64,000 nt of DNA from Ferrimonas lipolytica (GTDB lineage Bacteria > Pseudomonadota > Gammaproteobacteria > Enterobacterales > Shewanellaceae), in the NCBI RefSeq assembly GCF_012295575.1, contig NZ_CP051180.1, positions 682,001-746,000 of the forward strand, given 5' to 3'. The position numbers were made by a program, and so were the translations under genes. The notes below the pieces were generated by a model. It saw only the letters and a program-made list of their open reading frames with translations. It was not told the DNA's origin and did no database searches. Below are positions 53,899-63,627 of this stretch, one piece after another. Within the stretch, counting starts at the first letter, position 1. Each line of letters begins with the position of its first letter.

Positions 53899-55374
53899 TT
53901 ACCTTTGGTGAAAATCGCATAGGGACAGCCCATCTTCAAATTGCAATACGCCATCGAGCAGCGGCGAGTTATTAAGCGCTTTGGCATCAAGGCTATAAAG
54001 ATCGTGGCTCAACCACGGGAATGCCATACCAGTTTTAGGTAGTATGGCAGCACTGCGCTGCACGTAGCCGGAGTTGAGGTTCAACATCGGTTTACAGTCG
54101 GCAGTATCTCCTTGCCACTTGGGGTAAAAACGTTGACTAGGCTGGCGTTCAAACTCTTGTAGGAGTTGCAGAATATAGTGGTAGCTTAACTCAGCGCGTA
54201 GTGTCCATGAAGCACTGATGTAGCCGAAGATATTGATGAAGTTGGGGACTTGGCTATACATCACGCCTTTGTAGTTAACCACCTTACCGCTGTGAACTTC
54301 GCTACCATCCACTAGCACTTTCATACCTCCCCACAAACGCAGATTTAAGCCCGTTGCCGGGACTATGATATCAGCCTCAATGTGGCGGCCTGATTTTAGC
54401 TGGATTCCCTGTGCATCGAAGCTGTCAATATGATCGGTGACAATCTGCGCGCGTTTATCGTGGATGCATTTGAACAGATCGTTGCTGGGTAAAATACACA
54501 AACGCTGCTGCCACGGGTCGTAGTCGGGACTAAAATGCTGGCGATGCTGCTCACTATTTTTGAGAGCCAGTTGGTTTTGCCATTTGAGTATGTTTCTCGC
54601 TGCCTGTGGCCAGCGTTTGGCAATAAAGTAGATCAGTTGAGCACTGCCGATGTATTTGGTACGCATCAGCTTATCTAACCACTTAGCCGGCAGCACTGGC
54701 GCTAAGCATTTGTGGAGCCAATCGGTTTCAGCAAAAGAGAAGAAATAGCTTGGGCTACGCTGGAGCATGGTAACGCTGGCTGCGGTTTTAGCCACTTCCG
54801 GAACAATACTGACCGCTGTGGCACCGCTGCCTATCACAACGACTTTCTTATCGCGGTAATCGAGGGATTCTGGCCAGTGTTGAGGATCAGCGATAACGCC
54901 ATCAAAGCTATCTTGACCGGGAAATGTTGGTCGATAGCCTTGTTGGTAGTTGTAGTAGCCCGCGCAGCTAATAAGTACCTTGCATTGCAGTTGTTGAAGC
55001 TCACCGTTGTGCTCAACGTTAAGCGTCCATAACCCTTGCTCACTGCTCCATGATGCTTGCTCGACGTTGTGGCTAAAACGAATGAGCGGTTGCAGTTGAC
55101 TGTCATCAACCAGTTCATCCAGATAGGTTCGGATCCGCGCCCCTTGGCCGAGGTATTGGCTACGTCGCCACGGCTTGAAACTAAAGCTGTAACTGTACAT
55201 GTCTGAGTCCGATCTAATGCCCGGGTAACGGAACAGATCCCAAGTACCACCGACTCGTTCTCGGCTTTCCAACACAATGAAGCGGTCCTGTGGGCGTTGT
55301 TGCTTTAACTGGTGAGCGAGCCCAAGTCCGGAAAGGCCTGCGCCGATAATGATTTGATCAAAAGCCGAAGTCAT
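53899..55374 (-). CDS. NAD(P)/FAD-dependent flavin monooxygenase (FMO/Baeyer-Villiger type)
   Basis: A 491-residue class B flavoprotein monooxygenase-like enzyme. The FAD site is GAGLSGLGLAHQL (about 11-23), followed by RVGGTWDLFRYPGIRSDSDM, very typical of Baeyer-Villiger and related enzymes. The NADPH site is VVVIGSGATAVSIVPE near 184. The fingerprint between them reads FDGVIADPQHWPE, where His is shifted relative to the usual FxGxxxHxxx(W/Y). YKGVMYSQVPNFINIFGYI is also a family feature. Substrate unknown; it is not in an operon. Confidence 0.9.
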   Translation of the reverse strand: MTSAFDQIIIGAGLSGLGLAHQLKQQRPQDRFIVLESRERVGGTWDLFRYPGIRSDSDMYSYSFSFKPWRRSQYLGQGARIRTYLDELVDDSQLQPLIRFSHNVEQASWSSEQGLWTLNVEHNGELQQLQCKVLISCAGYYNYQQGYRPTFPGQDSFDGVIADPQHWPESLDYRDKKVVVIGSGATAVSIVPEVAKTAASVTMLQRSPSYFFSFAETDWLHKCLAPVLPAKWLDKLMRTKYIGSAQLIYFIAKRWPQAARNILKWQNQLALKNSEQHRQHFSPDYDPWQQRLCILPSNDLFKCIHDKRAQIVTDHIDSFDAQGIQLKSGRHIEADIIVPATGLNLRLWGGMKVLVDGSEVHSGKVVNYKGVMYSQVPNFINIFGYISASWTLRAELSYHYILQLLQEFERQPSQRFYPKWQGDTADCKPMLNLNSGYVQRSAAILPKTGMAFPWLSHDLYSLDAKALNNSPLLDGVLQFEDGLSLCDFHQR

Positions 55375-55525
55375 AGATACCTATCAATCAGAAAGGTCGA
55401 ATACGACATCAATTTCGACAGTTTATGGGGTAGTTCTGAGCTAAGTTAAGGCATGATAAGGCCTGGGCCAAGAGGAACTTAGCAAAGATAGAGTTACTGC
55501 GGTTGCCGCTGTCTGGCGCCGAGAC

Positions 55526-55553
55526 AAAAAAAACGCCGCAAGAAGCGGCGTTT
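55526..55553 (-). terminator. Terminator of fur
   Basis: Arms AAACGCCGC (55531-55539) and GCGGCGTTT (55545-55553) with a 5-base loop; an A8 run gives the minus-strand T tract. Confidence 0.92.
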
Positions 55554-55572
55554 AGTCGACTCGGTATTGCTG

Positions 55573-56001
55573 TTACTTATTGTGATCGCAACTGTCGTTG
55601 GTGCAGTTGCCATATAAGTAAAGACTGTGGTTGGTCAGTTTGATGTTGTGCTTGAGAGCAATCTCATTTTGACGCTTTTCGATGGTTTCATCGCTAAACT
55701 CGATAACCTTGCCACAATCCAAACACACCAAGTGGTCGTGGTGATGTTGGCTGGCCAGCTCAAACACCGCTTTGCCACTCTCAAAGTGGTGGCGAGAGAC
55801 AATGCCAGCGTCATCAAATTGGTTCAATACACGGTACACTGTCGCTAGGCCAATCTCTTCACCGAGATCCAGCAATAGTTTGTACAGGTCTTCTGCACTG
55901 ATATGTTGATTCTGGGGAAGCTGGAGTAGCTCAAGGATCTTTACTCGAGGCAAAGTTACCTTAAGGCCTGCTTTTTTTAACGCTTGGTTTTCGTCAGCCA
56001 T
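55573..56001 (-). CDS. fur: Ferric uptake regulator Fur
   Basis: Fe(II)-responsive repressor of iron-uptake genes, 142 residues. The winged-helix DNA-binding half includes GLATVYRVLNQFDDAGIV (about 50-67). The metal-binding half contains HHHHDHLVCLDCGKVIEF near 86-103 with the structural-zinc CxxC, and a second Cys pair in NCTNDSCDH at the end. It is monocistronic. Likely targets in the window include feoAB. Confidence 0.98.
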   Translation of the reverse strand: MADENQALKKAGLKVTLPRVKILELLQLPQNQHISAEDLYKLLLDLGEEIGLATVYRVLNQFDDAGIVSRHHFESGKAVFELASQHHHDHLVCLDCGKVIEFSDETIEKRQNEIALKHNIKLTNHSLYLYGNCTNDSCDHNK

Positions 56002-56156
56002 GGTACTCTCTAATTGTTATTGGGCACTAAACCCCAGATATGCTAGCGGCCATTATAGGTAGCTTCGAGCAAAGTTAAAACCATTAGCTTTGTATGGTTA
56101 AGCTTCTATATGCTAGTAAACACAAATATTTAGCTTTGACATGAGTGATTATCGGT

Positions 56157-56870
56157 ATGTATCAACGGATTGTGATATTAACCGGGGCAGGGATCTCGGC
56201 AGAATCGGGTTTAAGGACATTTCGTGCTGAAGATGGCTTGTGGGAGCAACATCGAATTGAAGATGTGGCAACTCCTGAAGGCTATTGGCGCAACCCGGAT
56301 CTGGTGCATAAGTTTTATAATCAACGCTGGCAGCAGTTGCGCGAAGGGGTAGAAGCTAACCCAGCGCACCATGCTTTGGCTAAACTCGAGCGCGAGTTTA
56401 GTGGTGAGGTGATGCTGGTTACCCAAAATATCGATAACCTGCATGAGCAAGCCGGCAATAAGCAGGTGCTGCATATGCACGGGGAGTTGGTTAAAGGGCG
56501 CTGTCCTAAGAGCCAACAAGTGTTTCCACTGGTTGCTCCTTTTGGGCCAGATAACCTGTGTACCTGTTGTGTTATGCCACAAGTGTTGCGGCCTCACGTG
56601 GTCTGGTTTGGTGAGATGCCATTCGGTTTAGACAGAACCTATGAAGCCCTTGCGAAGTGCGATCTGTTTATTGCCATTGGTACTTCCGGTACGGTTTATC
56701 CGGCAGCGGGCTTTGTCGAGCAAGCTAACCAAGCGGGGGCAGAAACTCTCGAAGTAAACCTTGCCCCGACCGAACGCTACAGTCAGTTCGACTTTCATCG
56801 CCAAGGCAAAGCTGGCGATGAAGTGCCAAAGGTGGTGGAGCTTATTCTCGATGGTCAGCTACTGGCTTGA
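56157..56870 (+). CDS. cobB: NAD-dependent protein deacylase, sirtuin CobB
   Basis: Removes acyl groups from lysines using NAD, 237 residues. ATG 56157 (MYQRIVILTGAGISAESG) fits the family; GTG 56145 would add four residues. Motifs are GAGISAESGLRTFR (10-23), TQNIDNLHEQAG, the catalytic His in MHGEL and a zinc region with CTCC. Y54 and R57 (YNQR) form the Y-x-x-R pair that marks desuccinylase-capable class III sirtuins. The C-terminus overlaps the convergent bioA by 16 bp. Confidence 0.95.
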   Translation: MYQRIVILTGAGISAESGLRTFRAEDGLWEQHRIEDVATPEGYWRNPDLVHKFYNQRWQQLREGVEANPAHHALAKLEREFSGEVMLVTQNIDNLHEQAGNKQVLHMHGELVKGRCPKSQQVFPLVAPFGPDNLCTCCVMPQVLRPHVVWFGEMPFGLDRTYEALAKCDLFIAIGTSGTVYPAAGFVEQANQAGAETLEVNLAPTERYSQFDFHRQGKAGDEVPKVVELILDGQLLA

Positions 56871-58150
56871 TAAACCGAGGGTAAGGCCAAAACGCGAGTA
56901 AGAGCTTGAGTTAGTTGACTGAGCTGTTGTGGCGAGATGATATACGGCGGCATGATATAAACCAGTTTACCGAATGGCCTTATCCACACCCCTAATCTGG
57001 TAAACTCCTGCTGGATTGCAGCCACATCAACTGCGCGTTTGGTTTCAACAACGCCGATCGCCCCAAACACTCGCACGTCTGTCACCTGTGCCAATTGTTG
57101 GCATGGGGCAAGTTGCGCCGTTAACTGTTGCTCGATGGCATCGACTTGTTGTTGCCAGTCACCCCGTTGCAAAATTGCCATGCTGGCGTTGGCTACTGCA
57201 CAAGCCAATGGGTTAGCCATAAAGGTAGGGCCATGCATAAACACACCCGCTGCGCTGGCACACACACCTGCGGCAACTTCGTCAGTGGCTAACGTTGCGG
57301 CTAATGTCATGGTGCCGCCAGTCAAGGCCTTGCCGAGACAGAGAATATCGGGTACCACTGAAGTATGTTCGTAGGCAAATAGCTTGCCGGTGCGGCCAAA
57401 TCCGGTTGCAATCTCATCAAAAATTAGCAAGACCCCATGTTGTTGACACAGTGTCGCCAACCGTTCTAAGTAGGCGCTACCATAAAAGTGCATGCCGCCG
57501 GCGCCTTGCACTAACGGCTCAACAATTACTGCTGCCAACGTTTCGCCGTGGTCAGCAAAACCAGTTGCTAATGCTTGTTCATCAGCTGCGGTTAGTGGCT
57601 GACCTACTGCTGTAGTTGGACGGGGTAAGAAATGGGCTTTGGAAAGTGAATCGGCAAATAAGCTGTGCATTCCATTGACTGGATCGCAAACACTCATCGC
57701 CGCAAAGGTATCCCCGTGATAGCCACCACGGATGGTCAACACCTGGGTGCGCTGGAGCTGGCCCACACCTTGCTGAAATTGCAGTGCCATCTTGAGTGCA
57801 ACCTCTACCGCGACCGAACCAGAGTCAGATAAAAACAGCTTGTTGAGCTTCGGTGCGGTCATGGCGAGCAGTTTTTTACCTAGCTCTACTGCCGGCTCAT
57901 GAGTTAAACCACCAAACATAACGTGGCTCATCGCGTCGATCTGCTGTTTGGCAGCATGTGATAATTCAGGGTGTTGATAGCCGTGGATGGTGCTCCACCA
58001 ACTGCTCATGCCATCAATTAAACGCTGGCCACCTTCGAGTTCAATCTCGACGCCCTCGGCGCGCACTACCGGGTAGCAGGGGAGAGGGTTGCTGGTTGAA
58101 GTGTATGGGTGCCAAAGATGGTCGCGATCAAATTGCAGATCAATAGTCAT
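56855..58150 (-). CDS. bioA: Adenosylmethionine-8-amino-7-oxononanoate aminotransferase BioA
   Basis: PLP enzyme that converts KAPA to DAPA with SAM as amino donor, a step of biotin synthesis. It has 431 residues. DRDHLWHPYTS is the classic N-terminus. GMSSWWSTIHGYQHPE (about 46-61), the pre-lysine IFDEIATGFGRTG near 240 and the PLP lysine in LCLGKALTGGTM near 275 are present. It is divergent from bioBFCD, the usual enterobacterial-type arrangement. Confidence 0.97.
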   Translation of the reverse strand: MTIDLQFDRDHLWHPYTSTSNPLPCYPVVRAEGVEIELEGGQRLIDGMSSWWSTIHGYQHPELSHAAKQQIDAMSHVMFGGLTHEPAVELGKKLLAMTAPKLNKLFLSDSGSVAVEVALKMALQFQQGVGQLQRTQVLTIRGGYHGDTFAAMSVCDPVNGMHSLFADSLSKAHFLPRPTTAVGQPLTAADEQALATGFADHGETLAAVIVEPLVQGAGGMHFYGSAYLERLATLCQQHGVLLIFDEIATGFGRTGKLFAYEHTSVVPDILCLGKALTGGTMTLAATLATDEVAAGVCASAAGVFMHGPTFMANPLACAVANASMAILQRGDWQQQVDAIEQQLTAQLAPCQQLAQVTDVRVFGAIGVVETKRAVDVAAIQQEFTRLGVWIRPFGKLVYIMPPYIISPQQLSQLTQALTRVLALPSVYQASS

Positions 58151-58193
58151 GGTTACTTTTTAATCATCAGTAAAGGTCGGATTTGTTTATGCA

Positions 58194-58221
58194 TTGACAG
58201 TGTATCGGTTCGCTTTATCCT
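58194..58221 (+). promoter_or_regulatory. Predicted sigma-70 promoter of bioBFCD
   Basis: TTGACA (58194-58199) and TATCCT (58216-58221) are separated by 16 bp in the 104-bp bioA-bioB gap. A BirA operator is expected here, but I find only partial matches to TTGTAAACC/GGTTTACAA. Confidence 0.6.
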
Positions 58222-58254
58222 AGCCAATAGAATATCCCGACCAACACTACTGGA

Positions 58255-59289
58255 ATGACCATGGCCGCAATTCGCCACGACTGGACCTTAGAGCAAATCC
58301 AAACTCTATTAGCGCAACCACTAAACGATTTATTGTTTGAAGCACAAACCGTGCACCGCCAACACTTTGAACCGAATCAGGTGCAGATCTCGCGTTTGTT
58401 ATCGATCAAAACCGGGGCTTGCCCTGAAGATTGTAAGTACTGCCCGCAAAGCGCCCGCTACCATACCGGTTTAGCAGCAGAGCAGTTAGTGGAAGTGGAA
58501 AAGGTTCTTACTGAAGCAAAGGCTGCGCAAGCGGCAGGTGCAAGCCGATTCTGTATGGGCGCTGCATGGCGTAATCCGCGAGAACGAGACATGCCTTACC
58601 TGTTACAGATGGTGCAAGAAGTGAAGGCGATGGGGATGGAAACCTGTATGACCCTCGGCATGCTCACCGAGGAGCAAGCCGATGCGCTGGCAGAAGCGGG
58701 GTTGGATTACTACAACCACAATCTGGATACCTCACCGGAGTTTTATGGTGAAATCATCTCTACTCGTAATTACAACGATCGTTTGAACACCTTAGATAAT
58801 GTTCGCCGCGCCGGTATGAAGGTTTGCTCCGGTGGTATCTTAGGTATGGGTGAGCAAGCTTCTGATCGCGCTAGTCTGTTGCAGCAGTTAGCTAACCTGC
58901 CAACGCATCCTGAGAGTGTGCCTATCAATATGTTGGTGAAGGTTGAAGGTACCCCGATGGCGGATCAGCCCGACTTAGACCCGATTGAGTTCGTTCGCAT
59001 TATTGCTGCTGCCCGGGTAATGATGCCTGCGTCTCATGTTCGTCTATCTGCTGGTCGTGAAGATATGAGCGACGAACTGCAAGCGATGTGCTTCTTCGCT
59101 GGTGCTAACTCCATCTTTTATGGTTGCAAATTGTTGACCACTGCGAATCCGAAAGAGAATGATGATATGGCGTTGTTCGCTCGCTTGGGGATCACCCCAG
59201 AAGCCGGCACTGCGAAGCATATTGAAGAGTTAAAGCCGGTGTTACCAAAACCTCAGAAGGACGAGCTGTTTTACAATGCCGCACCCTAA
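58255..59289 (+). CDS. bioB: Biotin synthase BioB
   Basis: Radical SAM enzyme inserting sulfur into dethiobiotin, 344 residues. The 4Fe-4S motif is [16 protein letters not shown] (C-x3-C-x2-C, near 55-62). The 2Fe-2S region is represented by [11 protein letters not shown] and later conserved Cys and Arg ([10 protein letters not shown]). ATG 58261 is an alternative start two codons in. The end overlaps bioF by 14 bp. Confidence 0.98.
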   Translation: MTMAAIRHDWTLEQIQTLLAQPLNDLLFEAQTVHRQHFEPNQVQISRLLSIKTGACPEDCKYCPQSARYHTGLAAEQLVEVEKVLTEAKAAQAAGASRFCMGAAWRNPRERDMPYLLQMVQEVKAMGMETCMTLGMLTEEQADALAEAGLDYYNHNLDTSPEFYGEIISTRNYNDRLNTLDNVRRAGMKVCSGGILGMGEQASDRASLLQQLANLPTHPESVPINMLVKVEGTPMADQPDLDPIEFVRIIAAARVMMPASHVRLSAGREDMSDELQAMCFFAGANSIFYGCKLLTTANPKENDDMALFARLGITPEAGTAKHIEELKPVLPKPQKDELFYNAAP

Positions 59290-60388
59290 CCATTGGCACC
59301 AACGAGCGACGGCGATAGTTGAGCAGCGTGGCAGTCAACAGCTGCTGCGGCAGCGTCAATGCGTGGAAGCGGTTGATGGTCGTACGGTGACCATTGACGG
59401 TGAGCAGTATCTGCAGTTTGGCTCTAATGATTACCTTGGCTTGGCCTTCGCTAACGAAGCGATTGCAGCGAAAGGCGCCGGTGCAGCTCCGCTGGTAAGT
59501 GGTTATCACCGTGCGCATCAGCAATTGGAACAACAATTGTGTCGCGCGACTGGTTACGAGGCGGCGTTGCTATTTAGTTCCGGCTTTGCCGCAAACTCAG
59601 CGCCATTGGCGTTAATGCAGGCCGGCGACCGTGTGTTGGCCGATAAATTGGCTCACGCCTCCATTATCGATGCTGCTCAAGCGAGTGCTGCGAGTTTACG
59701 TCGCTTTCCCCATAATAATTTAGAGATATTAGCCCGTTGGCTAGCAGACAGTGATGCCCCAACTATAGTGGCAACCGAGTCGGTGTTTTCAATGGACGGC
59801 GATCAAGCGCCAGTTGCTAAGTTGGTGGCATTAGCTAAGCAACACGGAGCGTTAAGCTGGATTGATGATGCTCATGGTTTCGGCGTTATTGGTAGGGATG
59901 GCTTGGGTGTCGCTCAGCTGGCTAAACCAGATCTGATCACCGTTACCTTTGGTAAGGCGATGGGCGCTAGTGGCGCCGCTCTGCTTGGCAGTAAGATATT
60001 GATTGATGCGATTACCCAGCATTGTAAGCATTACATCTATTCAACTGCGATGCCGGTGGATTTGGCGCAGCGGTTAACGCAGCGTCTAGCTGGGTTGTGT
60101 TGCTCAGCACCACGGCAACAATTGCAGCGCTTAATTGAGCAATTTCGCACTGGTGCGCTAGCTCAAGGATGGCCGCTCGGTGATTCAATGACGCCAATTC
60201 AGCCGCTGCTATGTAACGACACCGCTCAAGCGTTATCTCTGGCGCAGCGGCTACAAAGCCACGGTATCTGGGTGCCAGCGATTCGGCCACCAACAGTACC
60301 TCAAGCTCGGTTACGTATCGTTATTAACGCATGCCATAGCAGCACTGACATCGATACTTTGTTGCAAGCGTTAGGAGCGAACCGATGA
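59276..60388 (+). CDS. bioF: 8-amino-7-oxononanoate synthase BioF
   Basis: PLP enzyme condensing pimeloyl thioester with L-alanine to KAPA, 370 residues. [11 protein letters not shown] (about 43-53), [12 protein letters not shown] near 168, [10 protein letters not shown] near 195 and the PLP lysine in [13 protein letters not shown] near 228 are the family motifs. It overlaps both neighbours, showing tight coupling in bioBFCD. Confidence 0.97.
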   Translation: MPHPNHWHQRATAIVEQRGSQQLLRQRQCVEAVDGRTVTIDGEQYLQFGSNDYLGLAFANEAIAAKGAGAAPLVSGYHRAHQQLEQQLCRATGYEAALLFSSGFAANSAPLALMQAGDRVLADKLAHASIIDAAQASAASLRRFPHNNLEILARWLADSDAPTIVATESVFSMDGDQAPVAKLVALAKQHGALSWIDDAHGFGVIGRDGLGVAQLAKPDLITVTFGKAMGASGAALLGSKILIDAITQHCKHYIYSTAMPVDLAQRLTQRLAGLCCSAPRQQLQRLIEQFRTGALAQGWPLGDSMTPIQPLLCNDTAQALSLAQRLQSHGIWVPAIRPPTVPQARLRIVINACHSSTDIDTLLQALGANR

Positions 60389-61104
60389 CAGCGGCAAACT
60401 GCTTTGCGCTGGCGGCCGCCAATTACGATCAGCACGCGGCGGTGCAGCGCTGGGCTGGGGATCTATTACTACAACGTTGTCAGCCGCAAATGCGCTGGTT
60501 GGATATTGGTTGCGGTACTGGCTATCTGAGTCAGCACCTGTCGGCAGAGCAGATAATTGGTATCGATATTGCCAAAGCGATGTTGCAGCAGTGCCAACCA
60601 GCTAGGGCACAGTTGCTGCAGGCAGACATGCACAGCCTCCCTATAGCCACGGCGGCAGTTGATGCCATTGCTGCAAATCTATCGTTGCAATGGAGCAGTG
60701 ATCTGCAGCTGGCGTTAACCGAGGCGGCACGGGTAACAGCGGTTGGTGGCCAGCTGTTAGTCAGTGTTCCGGCGGATTATACCTTCACCGAGCTGCAACC
60801 GTTGATTGATAGCCAGAAACTTGCATGTAATCGATTTTTGTCGGCGGCGCAGTTGCAGCAAGTTGCAGAGCAAGCAGGGTGGCGCGATGTGACGGTAACA
60901 TCGCACACCACCACGCTCTATTTTGGGTCACCAAAGGCACTGCTACAGCACTTTAAATTAACCGGTGCTCAGCATGCTAAGCGTCAGCCAGGGCTGCGTG
61001 GCCGAGGATGGTGGCAGCAAATTTGCCAACAATTACAAACTAATAATACTGAGCGGGGCTTACCGCTAACGTGGCAAATACACCTGTTGGAAGGCAAACG
61101 ATGA
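60385..61104 (+). CDS. bioC: Malonyl-ACP O-methyltransferase BioC
   Basis: SAM-dependent methyltransferase that starts pimeloyl synthesis by methylating malonyl-ACP, 239 residues. The SAM motif is WLDIGCGTGYLSQHL (about 36-50). NLSLQWSSDLQLAL and SPKALLQHFKLTGAQ are characteristic BioC segments. Its ATG overlaps the bioF stop, and its stop overlaps the bioD ATG (ATGA). Confidence 0.95.
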   Translation: MTAANCFALAAANYDQHAAVQRWAGDLLLQRCQPQMRWLDIGCGTGYLSQHLSAEQIIGIDIAKAMLQQCQPARAQLLQADMHSLPIATAAVDAIAANLSLQWSSDLQLALTEAARVTAVGGQLLVSVPADYTFTELQPLIDSQKLACNRFLSAAQLQQVAEQAGWRDVTVTSHTTTLYFGSPKALLQHFKLTGAQHAKRQPGLRGRGWWQQICQQLQTNNTERGLPLTWQIHLLEGKR

Positions 61105-61772
61105 TCTACTTTGTTACCGGAACTGACACCGACGCCGGCAAAACCTGCATCACCGCAGGATTGCTGCGCGCTGCAGGTTCAAAGTCATTAGGATTGAAAC
61201 CGATCGCCGCCGGCTGTGAGTTAACTGCAGCGGGTTTACGCAATAGCGATGCGCTGCAGTTGATGCAAGCCAGTGGTATCAAGCTTAGCTATGAGCAAGT
61301 TAATCCTATTGCTTTTGAGGAAGCGATTGCGCCGCATATCGCCGCTAAACGTAGCCAACACCCCCTGACGGTTGAGCAATTGACGCCATTACTGCCGCAA
61401 GCAGCCATGAAGGAGGCGTCGTTATGTTTAGTGGAAGGTGCCGGCGGTTGGCGTTTGCCGCTCAATTACCAGCAAACACTACCACAGTGGGTGCAACAAC
61501 AGGCTTGGCCGGTGATCTTGGTGGTTGGCGTTAAGCTTGGGTGTTTGAATCATGCGCTACTGACGGCTGCCGCGATTCAGCAGGATGGCTTGGAGTTGAT
61601 AGGCTGGGTTGCGAATCAGGTTGATCCATCGATGTCAGCGTATCAAGACAACCTTGATACGCTGAAATCTATGATGCCGGTGCCAATGTTAGCCTCGGTT
61701 CCGTTTTTAGCCGAGCCGGAGACAGCAGCAGATCACTTACAGCAAGCAGCGGTTCGATTACTTAAGGTTTAG
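61101..61772 (+). CDS. bioD: Dethiobiotin synthetase BioD
   Basis: ATP-dependent closure of the ureido ring of biotin, 223 residues. ATG 61101 gives MIYFVTGTDTDAGKTCI, with Walker A GTDTDAGKT at 7-15. LGLKPIAAGC and VEGAGGWRLPL are family motifs. The longer frame starting 30 bp earlier lies inside bioC. No bioH is visible here. The end overlaps the convergent pepE by 4 bp. Confidence 0.97.
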   Translation: MIYFVTGTDTDAGKTCITAGLLRAAGSKSLGLKPIAAGCELTAAGLRNSDALQLMQASGIKLSYEQVNPIAFEEAIAPHIAAKRSQHPLTVEQLTPLLPQAAMKEASLCLVEGAGGWRLPLNYQQTLPQWVQQQAWPVILVVGVKLGCLNHALLTAAAIQQDGLELIGWVANQVDPSMSAYQDNLDTLKSMMPVPMLASVPFLAEPETAADHLQQAAVRLLKV

Positions 61773-62476
61773 AGCCACTGGCTAAGATCGGCGTTGACCT
61801 CAATCTGTTGTTTTTGAGTGGCTCCTTGGAATAGGAAGCCGGGTTTATGGCCTTGTAAGGTCATACGATTGTTGTTGATTAGCAAGGCACTCCCCTCTTG
61901 AATTGCGATTACCGGCGTTAATGGCGCAACCTTGGTAAACTCTTCCAATCGCTGCTGCCGGGTCTCGCCGTGGTGGCCTGGCGGGTGGTAATCGATGTAG
62001 TGTGGGTTGAGTTGAAATGGTACTAACTCCAGTGCGGTGAACTGTGGCGGCTCAATAATCGGCATATCATTGGTGGTGCGAATTGATAATCCAGCCACAT
62101 TAGAGCCGGCGCTCCAGCCAATGTAGTGCATCCCTTGGGTGCATTGAGATTGAATCGCCTCGATCAAGTTGAAACGGTATAACTCATGCAACAGATGAAA
62201 AGTATTACCACCACCGACCAAGACGCCGTCATATTTATCTAAAACGGCAGCAGGGTCTTCCAACTGGTGGGCTGAATCGATCTGGCATTGCAACTGTGGC
62301 AGCGCATCCATCACCATTTGATGATATTGATCGTAGCTGATGCTTACCCCAGCATAGGGAATAAACAGCCAGCGGCTATCTGGCTGGACGAGTTCTCTAA
62401 GCATCTCAATTGCATGAGCTAAATAGCCGGTTCCATCGGCTCGAGAGCTGCTCAATAATAAAATCTTCCCTGACAT
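61769..62476 (-). CDS. pepE: Dipeptidase E (alpha-aspartyl dipeptidase)
   Basis: A cytoplasmic S51-family serine peptidase that cleaves Asp-X dipeptides, 235 residues. The nucleophile is the serine of YIGWSAGSNVAG (about 121). GVLVGGGNTFHLLHELYR near 85-102 and NPHYIDYHPPGHHGETRQQR near 157-176 (catalytic His region) are family signatures. Confidence 0.96.
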   Translation of the reverse strand: MSGKILLLSSSRADGTGYLAHAIEMLRELVQPDSRWLFIPYAGVSISYDQYHQMVMDALPQLQCQIDSAHQLEDPAAVLDKYDGVLVGGGNTFHLLHELYRFNLIEAIQSQCTQGMHYIGWSAGSNVAGLSIRTTNDMPIIEPPQFTALELVPFQLNPHYIDYHPPGHHGETRQQRLEEFTKVAPLTPVIAIQEGSALLINNNRMTLQGHKPGFLFQGATQKQQIEVNADLSQWL

Positions 62477-62547
62477 TATCCCTTTTCCATCTTGCTTTGT
62501 TCTAATGGGAACAGCGTAGCAAAAGTTGCCTATTGATCCGATCCCCC

Positions 62548-62576
62548 CTTGAAAATAATCAAGCTAACCCTCACAT
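62548..62576 (+). promoter_or_regulatory. Sigma-32-like heat-shock promoter of htpX
   Basis: CTTGAAA (62548-62554) is followed after 13 bp by CCCTCACAT (62568-62576), resembling the RpoH consensus CTTGAAA-N13/14-CCCCATNT. It lies about 50 bp before htpX, a known heat-shock gene. Confidence 0.55.
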
Positions 62577-62628
62577 CATCTACTAAGCAACAAAGGTTGC
62601 CCGATTCTATTAGGAGAAATAACGAAAA

Positions 62629-63507
62629 ATGAAACGCATTGCTTTGTTCTTGTTAACCAACTTAGCAGTCATGCTGGTGTTAGGCGTCGTACTTTCAGTC
62701 GTGACCTCAGCATTGGGTATTACCCATAACAGCGTTGGCTACTTGGTGGTTTTAGCGGGTGTGTTTGGTTTTGGTGGCTCTATTCTTTCGCTACAGATGT
62801 CCAAGTGGATGGCGAAGAAAAGCATGGGCTTGCAAGTGATTGAGCAAGCTCGTGATGAGCAAGAGCAGTGGTTGATGGATACCGTTGCTGCACAAGCTCA
62901 ACAAGCTGGTATTAAGATGCCAGAAGTGGCCATCTACAGTGGTCCAGAGATGAATGCGTTTGCAACCGGCCCAAGTCGTAACAACTCGTTGGTCGCGGTT
63001 TCAACCGGTCTACTTTACGGCATGAACCGTGACGAAGTAGAAGCCGTTTTGGCGCACGAAGTAAGTCATGTTGCCAACGGTGACATGGTAACCATGGCGC
63101 TGATGCAGGGGGTAGTGAATACCTTTGTGATCTTTGCTGCACGCTTTATCGCAGGCACGGTATCCAATGTTATCGGTGGTAGCGATGAGGAAGAGGGCGG
63201 TGAAGCGTCGTACATGACCTACTTTGTTGTTTCTATGGTGCTAGAGATCCTATTCGGCATGTTGGCTTCGGTTATCGTGATGTACTACTCCCGTCAACGT
63301 GAGTATCGTGCTGATGCCGGCGGCGCGGCATTGGCTGGCCGAGAAAAGATGATTTCAGCGCTTGAGCGGTTGCGTCATAACCACGAAAGTAGCATGCCAG
63401 CGAGCATGGCGGCGTTTGGCATCAGTGGTAAGAGCGCAATGTCTGAGCTGTTGCTGACTCACCCACCGCTGGAAAAGCGAATTGCTACGTTGCGTCAAGC
63501 AGGTTAA
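62629..63507 (+). CDS. htpX: Protease HtpX
   Basis: Inner-membrane M48 zinc metalloprotease that degrades misfolded membrane proteins. It has 292 residues with hydrophobic segments at about 5-25, 35-55, 160-180 and 195-215. The zinc motif HEVSH starts at 143 ([12 protein letters not shown]) and the third ligand region is EYRADAGGA near 223. An AGGAGAAATAACGAAAA leader precedes the ATG. A terminator separates it from cctA. Confidence 0.97.
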   Translation: MKRIALFLLTNLAVMLVLGVVLSVVTSALGITHNSVGYLVVLAGVFGFGGSILSLQMSKWMAKKSMGLQVIEQARDEQEQWLMDTVAAQAQQAGIKMPEVAIYSGPEMNAFATGPSRNNSLVAVSTGLLYGMNRDEVEAVLAHEVSHVANGDMVTMALMQGVVNTFVIFAARFIAGTVSNVIGGSDEEEGGEASYMTYFVVSMVLEILFGMLASVIVMYYSRQREYRADAGGAALAGREKMISALERLRHNHESSMPASMAAFGISGKSAMSELLLTHPPLEKRIATLRQAG

Positions 63508-63523
63508 TCCCTGCGGCAACGAA

Positions 63524-63552
63524 CAACGGCGACCTTAGGGTCGCCGTTTTGC
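63524..63552 (+). terminator. Terminator of htpX
   Basis: Perfect arms AACGGCGACC and GGTCGCCGTT with a 5-base loop and a TTTTGCTTT tail. Confidence 0.9.
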
Positions 63553-63569
63553 TTTGTCGGGGTAGTGAA

Positions 63570-63585
63570 ACTAGATTTATCTAGT
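63570..63585. promoter_or_regulatory. Inverted repeat upstream of cctA
   Basis: ACTAGATTTATCTAGT is a perfect palindrome with 7-bp arms, 42 bp before the cctA start. It could be an operator or lie in the 5' untranslated region; no regulator is assigned. Confidence 0.3.
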
Positions 63586-63627
63586 GAGGGGGCAGATTCC
63601 TCTTATTTTGCTACTAGGAGAAACTGT

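Noticed and set aside
58170-58215. Possible BirA operator between bioA and bioB
   Set aside because: Only about 5 of 9 bases match in each half of TTGTAAACC/GGTTTACAA; too weak to call, although an operator is expected there.
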